A stretch of DNA of 64,000 nt from Croceitalea marina (GTDB taxonomy: Bacteria > Bacteroidota > Bacteroidia > Flavobacteriales > Flavobacteriaceae): NCBI RefSeq assembly GCF_042684265.1, contig NZ_JBHULB010000007.1, positions 310,001 to 374,000 on the forward strand, read 5' to 3'. Below the pieces are notes generated by a model that ran no database searches, had not been told where the DNA came from, and saw nothing but the letters and a program-made list of their open reading frames with translations. Both the position numbers and the translations under genes were made by a program. Each line of letters begins with the position of its first letter. The stretch's first letter is position 1. Positions 41,588 through 50,700 of the stretch are shown here, in pieces.

Positions 41588-42363
41588 ATCAGCAATTATC
41601 CATAGTAAAAATTGGTGGTAACATCATTGAGAATGAGGTAGAACTCTTAAAGTTCTTGACTTTGTTTTCAAAGCTAGAGGGTTCTAAAATTCTAGTTCAT
41701 GGGGGGGGCAAAAAGGCAAATCACATTTTAGAAAAAATGGGGATAAGCCCTAAAATGGTGAATGGGAGAAGAATTACCGATCTAGAAAGCCTAGATGTGG
41801 CCATTATGGTTTACGGCGGGTTGACAAACAAGAAAATAGTAGCCCAACTTCAGGCCTTAAATTGTAACGCAATCGGAATGAGTGGCGCAGATGCAAATGC
41901 AATTCAAGCCCATAAAAGATCTGTAAAGGAGATTGACTATGGCTTTGCTGGTGATATAGATGGGGTTTCAAACAATACGTTGAATTCCATTTTAGAATTG
42001 GGCCTTACACCTGTTTTTTGTGCATTGACCCATGACCAAAAAGGACAATTATTGAATACCAATGCCGATACTATTGCATCTGAATTGGCGATTGGTATGA
42101 GCAAAAACTTTGAAACGACACTTTATTACTGCTTTGAGTTAAACGGTGTTCTGAGAGATTTTGAAGATAAAACTTCGGTTATTAAAAAAATTGATTCTGC
42201 TTCTTATGCAAATTTAATTTCTGATGGAATTATTGCAGATGGAATGCTTCCGAAGATGCATAACTGTTTTCATGCCCTAAATAATGGTGTCAAAGAAGTT
42301 AGAATGGGTAATTTAGCCCTATTCGAAAAAGAAAATACAAACTATACAAGATTAGTTTTATGA
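41584..42363 (+). CDS. argB: N-acetylglutamate kinase family protein
   Basis: ArgB phosphorylates N-acylglutamate with ATP. The 259-residue protein starts at GTG 41584, overlapping the argF' stop by four bases. Motifs are VKIGGNIIENE at the N-terminus (Lys8, Gly-Gly), ILVHGGGKKANHIL (about residues 36-49) and MSGADANAIQAHK, the normal amino-acid kinase arrangement. It lacks the N-terminal helix that forms arginine-inhibited hexamers in many bacteria, so allosteric arginine inhibition may be weak. That adds weight to transcriptional or leader control. It overlaps argE by four bases. Confidence 0.93.
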   Translation: MNQQLSIVKIGGNIIENEVELLKFLTLFSKLEGSKILVHGGGKKANHILEKMGISPKMVNGRRITDLESLDVAIMVYGGLTNKKIVAQLQALNCNAIGMSGADANAIQAHKRSVKEIDYGFAGDIDGVSNNTLNSILELGLTPVFCALTHDQKGQLLNTNADTIASELAIGMSKNFETTLYYCFELNGVLRDFEDKTSVIKKIDSASYANLISDGIIADGMLPKMHNCFHALNNGVKEVRMGNLALFEKENTNYTRLVL

Positions 42364-43433
42364 TTATCGATAAAGATACTTTGGCCCAAGAGGCCATTAC
42401 TCTGTTAAAGCAATTGATTTCCATTCCTTCATTTTCGCAAGAAGAAGATGAAACTGCTGAAGCTATTGATGTTTGGCTCAAAAAATTTGGTGTGGAAACC
42501 AAACGCCAATACAATAATATTTATGCGTTCAACAAGTATTATAATGAAAACAAACCCAATTTATTACTTAACTCGCACCATGATACGGTTAAACCTAATT
42601 CTGCATACACCAAAGACCCATTCAATCCGCATGTGGAAGATGGAAAACTGTATGGTTTAGGAAGCAACGATGCCGGGGGCTGTCTGTGTTCGTTATTGGC
42701 GACTTTCGTTCATTTTTATGAGCGAAACAATTTAAGCCATAACATTATAATGTCGGCAACCGCAGAAGAGGAAGATGCTGGTGAACTAAGTATTTCGGCC
42801 CTATTACCGATTTTACCAGAAATTGAACTTGCCATAGTTGGTGAACCTACTTTAATGCAACTGGCAATTGCTGAAAAAGGACTAATCGTGTATGATGGTA
42901 AAGTAAGTGGTACTCCTTCTCATGCGGCACATCCAAATGACAACAATTCTATTTACAATACCATTGAGGTTTTAGAATGGTTTAAAAACTATCGTTTTCC
43001 AAAAGTTTCCGATGTGCTTGGCCCTGTAAAGATGACCGTTACCCAAATTAAGGCAGGTTCGCAACATAACGTAGTTCCTGCTCATGTAGATTTGGTGATC
43101 GATGTACGTGTAAATGATTGTTATACGAACGAACAAATAAATGAGATACTACAACAAGAAGCACCTTGTGAGCTCATACCGCGCTCCCTTGATAAAAGCA
43201 GTTCAGCTATCTCGATAGACCACCCTTTGGTAAAATCGGGCATTGCGCTCGGAAGAGAGACTTACGGTTCACCTACCCTTTCTGACCAAACCGAACTAAG
43301 TTGCCAGTCTTTAAAGTTAGGCCCTGGCGATAGTACACGTTCGCATTCGGCCGATGAATTTATTTATGTAAAAGAGGTAGAAGAAGGGGTTAAGCTTTAT
43401 ATCGCAATTTTAGAAAGATTTTTAAAAAAGTAG
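42360..43433 (+). CDS. argE: M20-family deacylase, N-acylcitrulline or N-acylornithine deacylase
   Basis: ArgE removes the acyl group, in this pathway from N-acylcitrulline because carbamoylation precedes deacylation in the argF' route. The 357-residue M20 metallopeptidase has the zinc motifs LNSHHDTVKPN (about residue 70), YGLGSNDAGGCLCSLL (about 98-113), and TAEEEDAGELS (about 138-148), with the C-terminal GPGDSTRSHSADEF carrying the last metal His. It overlaps argB by four bases and is followed after 7 bases by an unrelated small gene. Active-site residues look complete. Confidence 0.93.
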   Translation: MIIDKDTLAQEAITLLKQLISIPSFSQEEDETAEAIDVWLKKFGVETKRQYNNIYAFNKYYNENKPNLLLNSHHDTVKPNSAYTKDPFNPHVEDGKLYGLGSNDAGGCLCSLLATFVHFYERNNLSHNIIMSATAEEEDAGELSISALLPILPEIELAIVGEPTLMQLAIAEKGLIVYDGKVSGTPSHAAHPNDNNSIYNTIEVLEWFKNYRFPKVSDVLGPVKMTVTQIKAGSQHNVVPAHVDLVIDVRVNDCYTNEQINEILQQEAPCELIPRSLDKSSSAISIDHPLVKSGIALGRETYGSPTLSDQTELSCQSLKLGPGDSTRSHSADEFIYVKEVEEGVKLYIAILERFLKK

Positions 43434-43440
43434 ATTTGAG

Positions 43441-43893
43441 ATGTTAGAATTAGAAAAGAAGTATAAAGGAATACCTATTAAAGGATTAAAGTTTTACCAG
43501 TTACTTTTTGAATCTGAACAATTTACATCAGAACTAGGAAAAATGGCATTGGCAGCAAGCAATCTCGAAGCGAAATTAATTATGCTGTTAATCAACAATA
43601 AAGTAAAGGGAAATTATCAAGAAGCTCCTTTAGGCAAATTAATAGACCTTGCTCAACAAAGTCAACTCCTTGGTGAAAACACTATTCTAGCTCTAAAATC
43701 TCTCAAAACCCAAAGAAATTATTTAACTCATAAACTTTATCAACTTTTTTCTTATTCTATTAATGAAACTATAGTTGAAAGGAATAATTTATTAGACTCC
43801 GATGTCTTGATATTTACTGAGTGGGCGTGGCAACTTCAAGAAAACCTTAAACATTTAGCAGATATTATTCTAAAAGAAAAGTCAGAATACTAG
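43441..43893 (+). CDS. Small helical protein with an RNxxxH motif, HEPN-like
   Basis: This 150-residue, largely helical protein lies between argE and argH. It is not a known arginine enzyme. Around residue 92 it has RNYLTH, that is Arg92-Asn93 and His97, the Rx4H pattern (with a polar residue after Arg) of HEPN-domain RNases; the surrounding helices (LGKMALAASNLEAKLIMLLINN and ILALKSLKTQRNYLTHKLY) fit a four-helix HEPN bundle. No nucleotidyltransferase (MNT) partner is adjacent. It starts 7 bases after argE. The match is only a short motif, so HEPN membership is tentative; it may be an inserted gene. Confidence 0.6.
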   Translation: MLELEKKYKGIPIKGLKFYQLLFESEQFTSELGKMALAASNLEAKLIMLLINNKVKGNYQEAPLGKLIDLAQQSQLLGENTILALKSLKTQRNYLTHKLYQLFSYSINETIVERNNLLDSDVLIFTEWAWQLQENLKHLADIILKEKSEY

Positions 43894-43920
43894 ACACAGA
43901 AGATGCTTTTCACTAAAATT

Positions 43921-43962
43921 CTAACATCTAACATCTAACATCTAGCATCTGGCTTCTAACAT
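43921..43962 (+). repeat. Heptamer tandem repeat upstream of argH
   Basis: Six 7-base units lie head to tail: CTAACAT three times, then CTAGCAT, CTGGCTT and CTAACAT, ending about 10 bases before the argH ATG. Unit number could change by slipped-strand replication and would alter spacing between the small gene and argH. Confidence 0.8.
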
Positions 43963-43972
43963 CTATAACACT

Positions 43973-45253
43973 ATGAAACTCTGGGATAAAGGTTTTAGTA
44001 CCGATGAAAAAATAGACCACTTCACTGTCGGTAATGACCGTGAACTCGATTTGCTTTTGGCTAAATATGATGTTATCGCATCTAAGGCACATGCGAAGAT
44101 GCTAGGCAAGGTTGGTCTAATCAAAGATGAGGAAGCAAAACTACTTGTCAAGGAGCTGGACATTATAGCAAAATCTATAGAAAAAGGAACTTTTACCATT
44201 GAGGACTCTTTTGAAGACATGCATTCAAAAATTGAGTTTCTACTAACCGAAAAACTAGGTGACACCGGAAAAAAAATCCATTCTGCACGTTCTAGAAACG
44301 ATCAGGTTTTGGTGGCCATGCATTTGTATTTAAAAGATGAGCTTACCGAAATAAAAGCAATGGTAAAAAGCCTTTTCGATTTACTCTTACAATTGGCAGA
44401 GAAACATCAAAAAATATTACTCCCAGGGTATACCCATCTGCAAATTGCAATGCCTTCCTCCTTTGGGCTTTGGTTTTCAGCCTATGCGGAAAGTCTTATT
44501 GATGATCTATATTTTGTAAATGCTGCTTACAAAGTTGCCGATCAAAACCCTTTAGGGAGCGCGGCAGGTTATGGAAGTTCCTTCCCTATCGACCGAAGTT
44601 TTACGACCCAGGAAATGGGTTTTGAAACTATGAAATATAATGTGGTTGCCGCGCAAATGAGCCGAGGAAAAGTGGAGAAAGCAGCAGCTTTCGGAATGGC
44701 CAATATCGCCGCTACGCTATCAAAAATGGCCATGGATATTTGCCTATATATGAGTCAGAATTTTGATTTTATTTCTTTCCCAGATGAATTGACTACTGGC
44801 TCTAGTATCATGCCCCACAAAAAGAACCCCGATGTATTTGAATTAATAAGAGCCAAATGCAATAAAATTCAGGCAATCCCCAATCAACTTACATTAGTCA
44901 CAAACAACCTCCCTAGTGGCTATCATCGTGATTTGCAGTTGGTAAAAGAAATTATAGTACCTGCCGTTCAAGATATGAAAGCGTGCCTTGAAATTCTGAC
45001 CTTTAGTCTTAAAGAAATCAGGGTCAACGGAGGTATTTTAGAAGACCATAAGTATGATTATTTGTTCAGTGTAGATACGCTAAATGAAATGGTCAAAAAC
45101 GGCATGCCGTTTCGTGATGCTTATAAAACAATGGGAAAGGCCATCGAAAATGGAAACTTTAAACCAAAAAGAGATATTTCACATACTCACGAAGGCAGTT
45201 TGGGCAATTTGTGTTTGAAGGAGATAAGGGCTAAAATGGACAATCTACCTTAG
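43973..45253 (+). CDS. argH: Argininosuccinate lyase
   Basis: ArgH splits argininosuccinate to arginine and fumarate, the last step. The 426-residue protein has the fumarase/lyase superfamily features: HSARSRNDQVLVAMHLYLKDEL near residue 103, LPGYTHLQIAMPSSFGLW (about 146-163) and the signature GSSIMPHKKNPDVFELIRAKCN (about 279-300). Length is a little short of the usual 450-460, but no motif is missing. It ends the arginine operon and converges with a small membrane-protein gene 10 bases away. The heptamer array lies directly before its start. Confidence 0.95.
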   Translation: MKLWDKGFSTDEKIDHFTVGNDRELDLLLAKYDVIASKAHAKMLGKVGLIKDEEAKLLVKELDIIAKSIEKGTFTIEDSFEDMHSKIEFLLTEKLGDTGKKIHSARSRNDQVLVAMHLYLKDELTEIKAMVKSLFDLLLQLAEKHQKILLPGYTHLQIAMPSSFGLWFSAYAESLIDDLYFVNAAYKVADQNPLGSAAGYGSSFPIDRSFTTQEMGFETMKYNVVAAQMSRGKVEKAAAFGMANIAATLSKMAMDICLYMSQNFDFISFPDELTTGSSIMPHKKNPDVFELIRAKCNKIQAIPNQLTLVTNNLPSGYHRDLQLVKEIIVPAVQDMKACLEILTFSLKEIRVNGGILEDHKYDYLFSVDTLNEMVKNGMPFRDAYKTMGKAIENGNFKPKRDISHTHEGSLGNLCLKEIRAKMDNLP

Positions 45254-45263
45254 GGAAAATGCT

Positions 45264-45578
45264 TTATTCCAAAACTTCAATAGTCTCTATTTCTTGTGCA
45301 TCGATGGTTTGTGGATTAAAAACCCTAATTAAGATGATAATAATGGGCAATGCTATAATGGTCGTAAATAACAACTTGTAAAAAGTAGCTTGGTCATTTT
45401 TAAACCATATGAGAAGGCAAAAAATGACAAAACAGACCAAACCGAATACTCCAATAATAATGATTGTGAAAAAAGTTCCAAGTCCGTCTGGGCCTGCATC
45501 CGCATAAAACATAAAGTAATAGCACAGAATCGTAAAAACCCATGTTAATACGGCAAAGACTAGAGCTGATTTTTTCAT
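45264..45578 (-). CDS. Small membrane protein of unknown function
   Basis: This 104-residue protein has three transmembrane segments (ALVFAVLTWVFTILCYYFMF, FFTIIIIGVFGLVCFVIFCLLIWF, and FTTIIALPIIIILIRVF) and a short acidic tail (EIETIEVLE). The frame extends to 45608, but ATG 45576-45578 (MKKSALVFAVL) puts the positive residues at the N-terminus. It has no recognised family and stands alone, convergent with argH and divergent from the TPR/AraC regulator gene. Confidence 0.65.
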   Translation of the reverse strand: MKKSALVFAVLTWVFTILCYYFMFYADAGPDGLGTFFTIIIIGVFGLVCFVIFCLLIWFKNDQATFYKLLFTTIIALPIIIILIRVFNPQTIDAQEIETIEVLE

Positions 45579-45760
45579 TCTAACGGGTTCATTTGTATTA
45601 TAAAACAAACCTAAGAAACTTCTACCATAGTTATTTCTCTGTTACCAGGGAGTAATAGGTAAGTAATTCGCCCTAGTTTTAAAGTGATCTATTAGAATTA
45701 AAACATGAAAGCACCAATAAAATCTCAGTCTTGTAGTAATTTGGGATAAGTCCCTAAAAG

Positions 45761-45792
45761 TTTGGAATTCATACTTCATCCTAATATCTTTA
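45761..45792 (+). promoter_or_regulatory. Bacteroidota-type promoter for the TPR/AraC regulator
   Basis: TTTG at 45761-45764 and TATCTTTA at 45785-45792 (one base off TAnnTTTG) are separated by 20 bases, close to the consensus spacing. The gene starts at 45821, about 28 bases after the -7 element. Confidence 0.55.
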
Positions 45793-45820
45793 AATATAGC
45801 AAATCATTGTTTCCCCAAAA

Positions 45821-47434
45821 ATGCACAGATTTTTACCATTGTATTTTCTCTTTTTCGGTTTTATTGCAATTGGCCAGTTACCAAAATCTTCAGGGCAAAA
45901 AGATTCCGTAGCGGTTTCAAAGGCTAACTTTTATCTAAAAAAGCTTCGAACAGAATATAAAAATGGAGATTACCAATCGCATAAACTATATAGCGATTCG
46001 CTTTATAGGTTATCCAAAGAAAAGGGGTTACCGAAATTTCAGATTTTAGGTATGGTAAATCAAGCGGTTTACTATAATAATCGAGCCGAGCACGATAAAT
46101 CGATTCGACTATATAGAGATGCCCTGGTTCTTGCAGATAGCATTCCTGAAGATTATAGAACCAAAATCATTGTCTTGGTCAATTTAGGCAATGTTTATAC
46201 GAATATCGATTCTCATAAAAAGGCTATCGCCACAATGCACGATGTTCTTGATATGCTAGATAAATATGAAGACAATCCGAAAATAAGGGCATCGGCCTAC
46301 AATGGTCTTGCCAATAACCATGAAGGTTTAGGTGAAATAGAAAAGTCTTTAGGCTATCATTTTAAATCAAAAAAGTTAGGAGAAGATATAGAAAATGAAT
46401 CTATTGTGGTAACTGCTTTAAGCAATATCAGTGATGCCTATATTAAACGTGAAAATTATAAAGAGGCCATAGAACATATAAATACCGCACTATTGTTTGA
46501 ACATGCTCAAAAACCGACAAAACAAAGGGCTTGGTTGCTGTTGAACTTAGGTATAGCAGAACATGGATTAGGAAACAATACGAAATCTATTGAAGTTTTT
46601 AAGAAAACGCAAGAATTGGCCGCAAGCAAAGGCCTGCCAAAGATTGAAATGGAAGCTTACAAACATATGGTCGATTCCTATAAAGAAAATAATGATTTTA
46701 AAAGCATGAGTCTTGCCAATGAAAAATTCTTGGCTTTACAGAACAAGATTTTAGCAAATCGCCAAAGTGCTACCAAAATGGACTTTGAAGAGGACATCTC
46801 AGCTAAAAATGAGATTATAAAGTCCAAAGAGTCGGTTATTTCAGGTTTATTAAAAAACAAGAATAGGCTTCTTCTTTGGAGTGGGGCATTTGCCAGTATC
46901 TTAGCCATCGTTTCCCTATTGTTTTTTGTAAACCACAAAAGGTTTAAGAAAGAGCAAGCATTGCTTCAAGAGCAATTTATATCTCTTAGGGATAGTTATC
47001 AAAATCAGCCTGAAGATTCTTATTCAGATTATCCCGAATCTACAAAGACAAGAATGGCGGTTTATAAGAACTCTTCGCTGACCGAGGAAGATTTTACCAA
47101 GTATAAAGCGCAATTGTTAAGTTATATGGCAGAACAAAAACCGTATCTTAATAACGAATTATCGCAGTCTAATTTAGCTTCGCAATTAAACATTAGTAGC
47201 CATCATTTATCGGAGGTTTTGAATACTGGTTTTGATCAAAACTTCTACAATTTTATTAACTCTTATCGGGTTCTAGAAGCACAAAGACTTATGGAAAAAG
47301 ATGAGTTTAAGAACAGTAAAATTTTAGCAATTGCTTTTGATTCCGGTTTTAAAAGCAAGACTTCTTTCAACAGGGTTTTTAAAGCGCATACGGGTACCAC
47401 GCCATCAGAATATAAGAAAAATCTTACCTCTTAG
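45821..47434 (+). CDS. TPR/AraC-type transcriptional regulator with a membrane segment
   Basis: This 537-residue protein looks like a one-protein sensor. It has a signal or first transmembrane segment (LPLYFLFFGFIAIGQ), six or so TPR repeats (about residues 45-310: AVYYNNRAEHDKSIRLYRDAL, KAIATMHDVLDMLDKY, etc.), a short coiled stretch, one transmembrane helix (LLLWSGAFASILAIVSLLFFV, about 351-371) and a cytoplasmic C-terminal AraC-type double helix-turn-helix (about 430-535: LSQSNLASQLNISSHHLSEVLN and AIAFDSGFKSKTSFNRVFKAHTGTTPSEYKK). The TPR part would lie outside and sense a protein or peptide. It precedes the giant surface-protein gene by about 280 bases and may regulate it; that is inference. 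Confidence 0.9.
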   Translation: MHRFLPLYFLFFGFIAIGQLPKSSGQKDSVAVSKANFYLKKLRTEYKNGDYQSHKLYSDSLYRLSKEKGLPKFQILGMVNQAVYYNNRAEHDKSIRLYRDALVLADSIPEDYRTKIIVLVNLGNVYTNIDSHKKAIATMHDVLDMLDKYEDNPKIRASAYNGLANNHEGLGEIEKSLGYHFKSKKLGEDIENESIVVTALSNISDAYIKRENYKEAIEHINTALLFEHAQKPTKQRAWLLLNLGIAEHGLGNNTKSIEVFKKTQELAASKGLPKIEMEAYKHMVDSYKENNDFKSMSLANEKFLALQNKILANRQSATKMDFEEDISAKNEIIKSKESVISGLLKNKNRLLLWSGAFASILAIVSLLFFVNHKRFKKEQALLQEQFISLRDSYQNQPEDSYSDYPESTKTRMAVYKNSSLTEEDFTKYKAQLLSYMAEQKPYLNNELSQSNLASQLNISSHHLSEVLNTGFDQNFYNFINSYRVLEAQRLMEKDEFKNSKILAIAFDSGFKSKTSFNRVFKAHTGTTPSEYKKNLTS

Positions 47435-47654
47435 TGCCCGTAAACAGTGGAATTTACCAATAAACTGGTCTCACTCCCTTGAGTGGTACTTTCTAGCATA
47501 CTTTCGGTCTTGTCATTGCGTTAGATATTCGAATATTTGATCAATGTAAAATCTATTCTTTGCCCCAAAGCATGCATTTTCAAAAGCTTTCACTGTTTTC
47601 AGTGTAGCATCTAACCTTGGTTACAGATAGTTTTACAACAAAAATTGAAATAAG

Positions 47655-47671
47655 TTCTTATCAAATAAGAA
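47655..47671 (+). promoter_or_regulatory. Inverted repeat before the giant surface-protein gene, candidate operator
   Basis: TTCTTAT (47655-47661) and ATAAGAA (47665-47671) form a perfect 7-base inverted repeat with a 3-base centre. It lies about 45 to 60 bases before ATG 47715 in the roughly 280-base gap after the AraC-type regulator gene. Nothing else of note was seen in that gap. It could be an operator or a small hairpin in the 5' untranslated region. Confidence 0.3.
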
Positions 47672-47714
47672 TATAACTTATCAGCCGTTGAAAAAGAACA
47701 CCAAACAAAAACAA

Positions 47715-50700
47715 ATGCTTAGAAAACTACCCCTTCTTTTACTATTCTTTAGCATAAATATATTTGCTCAAGAATTTAGAGCCATTTGGAATACCGCTAA
47801 TATTGAACCAGGTTCATCAGCAACGGATCAGGTGACCATTCCTACCAATCCAGCTTACACAACATACAACTATGATATCGACTGGGGCGACGGAACCTCT
47901 GATACCGGGGTCACCGGAAACATTACGCATACCTATCTATCAGGTGCTGGAACTTATACAATTTCGATAAGCGGTGATTTTCCAGCGATTTATTTTAACA
48001 ATGAAACAGCAAGTGATAGGTTAAAAATTGAAGAAATTTTACAATGGGGCACCATTCAATGGAAAACCATGGAGAATGCATTCTACGGTTGTCAAAATAT
48101 AAATTTTGATGCCATAGACTCCCCTGACTTATCTCAAGTCAGCTCTTTGAAGAATATGTTCAGAGGAGCAACATCTTTCAATGGTATCGTGAATAATTGG
48201 GATGTCAGCACAATCACGGATATATCCGGGATTTTTGCTGAAACTGAAATCTTCAATAGACCATTAGATAATTGGACTACCGCCAATATCACGGATATGT
48301 CATATGCTTTTTATAGAGCAAGACAATTCAATGAGCCACTTGACAATTGGAATACAGGTGCCGTGACCAACATGGAATATCTATTTTCGGAAGCATCTAG
48401 ATTCGACCAAAATATAAATAACTGGAATGTGGCCCAAGTAACGAACATGTCAGGTACTTTCAGATATGCAAGCAGTTATAATCGGCCTTTGAACAATTGG
48501 GTTGTAGATAATGTTACCAATATGTCATACATGCTTGCGGGTTCCGCCTTCGATTATCCAATAGAAAATTGGAACGTAAGTAATGTAACCGACATGTCGG
48601 GTATGTTTTACCAAGCTTCTCAATTTAACCAACCTATTCAAGGTTGGGACGTATCCAATGTTACTGATATGAACAGTATGTTCGCAAGAATGCCACAGTT
48701 TAACCAACCTTTAAATGGGTGGAATGTATCAAATGTAACCAACATGGCTAATATGTTTGATGGATGGCCATCACTAAACACCCCATTCGATCAACCTTTA
48801 AACGGATGGGATGTATCGAATGTAACGGATATGAGCTATATGTTTCGATATACTGGGGATTTCAACCAACCCTTGAATAATTGGGTTGTCGATAATGTAA
48901 CCGATATGGAACATATGTTTGATAGAGCTTTGGCTTTCAATCAGGATATAAGTGGCTGGAATGTCGCTTCAGTTACCGATATGGGTTCCATGTTTCGACA
49001 AGCAATCCTATTTAATCAAGATATCAGCAGTTGGAATACGGCTGGCGTTACTGATATGAGCTATATGTTTTACAGTGCTGAGGTTTTTAATCAACCTATA
49101 GGCAGTTGGGATGTTAGTAATACCAGAAATATGTCTTATATGTTTGGCCAAAATCTAGCATTCAATCAAAACTTAGACAGTTGGAACACCTCTAGCGTCA
49201 CGAATATGCGTCAAATGTTTGAAAATGCGAGCGCGTTCAACCAAAGCCTTGCTTCGTGGAACATCGGTTTGGTAACGAATATGGTGTCGATGTTGTCCGA
49301 TTCAGGACTTTCACAAGCAAATTATGATGCTACTTTAATAGGTTGGGAAGGACAAACTGTACAATCAAATGTCAGTTTAGGAGCCACAAATTTGAACTAT
49401 TGTGACGCTTTAGACGAAAGACAAAATCTAATTGATAATTCCGGATGGAACATTTCAGGAGATATAGTCAATTGTTCTTTTGTACTTTGTACCAATTTGG
49501 TCTCACCAGTAAATGGAGATACCAACGTACCTGCCAGTGCGAACCTTACGTGGGCACAGACCCCCAATGCCACAGGGTATCGTGTTACCGTAAGAATTAT
49601 AAGAGGTGGTGTAGAGTCCATACCATTTAATGACCATGATGTTCCCGGGGGAAACACCGTTGGCCTTAACCTTGAAACAGGCGGAGGTGCTGATTTATTG
49701 GAACCAGGAGATGAAGTTTTCGTAACGATAGTGCCATACAACGACACTGATGGACCAGCTACAGGGTGTACAGAAGAAAGTTTTACGGTAGTCCCTTCTT
49801 GGGTAAACAGTCCTGCCGCATTTAAATTAACTTATGATACAAGCTTGATAGATACGGGTACTACCCCCGCAAATCAGCTTAGAATCGAGACACTTACCGG
49901 TTATCCTGCATATCTGGATTATGATTACTCAATAGACTGGGGTGATGATCAATTTGACAATAATGTTACAGGAGACATTGTACATACCTATTTAACTCCA
50001 GGTATTTATACTGTTTCTATTATTGGAGATTTTCCTGCGCCCTTTCATGACTACTCCGGAACGGACAGTTACAAACTTATTTCAATAGATCAATGGGGTA
50101 CGCAAGTATGGCAATCTATGGAAAGGGCATTTTACTATTGTGAAAATATGGAGTACAATGCAACAGATATTCCAGATTTATCGAATGTTACTAGTATGAA
50201 CAGCATGTTCTCAGGTTGTAATTTATTTGATGGAAATATCAATTCTTGGGATGTAAGCAATGTCACCGATATGAGTTCATTGTTCATTGGCGCACGAAGT
50301 TTCAATCAACCATTGAACAATTGGAATGTTGAAAATGTTACATCGATGTGGGCTATGTTCTTGGCGGCAACTAGTTTTAATCAACCACTTAATAATTGGA
50401 ATACGGGCAATGTCATTACCATGTCAAGAATGTTCGAGCAAGCGGAAGTATTCAATCAAAACATCAACGGTTGGAATGTCAGTAATGTGACAGATATGTC
50501 AGCGATGTTCGAAAGGGCCATAGCCTATAATCAGCCTTTGAATGGTTGGAATGTAAGCAATGTAACGAACATGAGCAAAATGTTCGATGGCTTCGTTTTC
50601 GATATGGTTTTTGATCAACCTCTTGATAATTGGAATGTTAGCAATGTGACTGATATGAGCTTCATGTTTCGCAGAAATATCACTTTTAATCGGCCATTAA

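Noticed and set aside
43921..43962. Heptamer array as a CRISPR remnant
   Set aside because: Units are only 7 bases with no spacers; this is a simple tandem repeat.
47331..47540. Plus-strand frame overlapping the end of the AraC-type regulator
   Set aside because: Out of frame with the clear HTH domain; Arg/Ser-rich composition typical of a shadow frame.
47688..47714. TTG at 47688 as the start of the giant surface-protein gene
   Set aside because: It adds nine polar, Lys-rich residues before an otherwise complete signal peptide that begins at ATG 47715.
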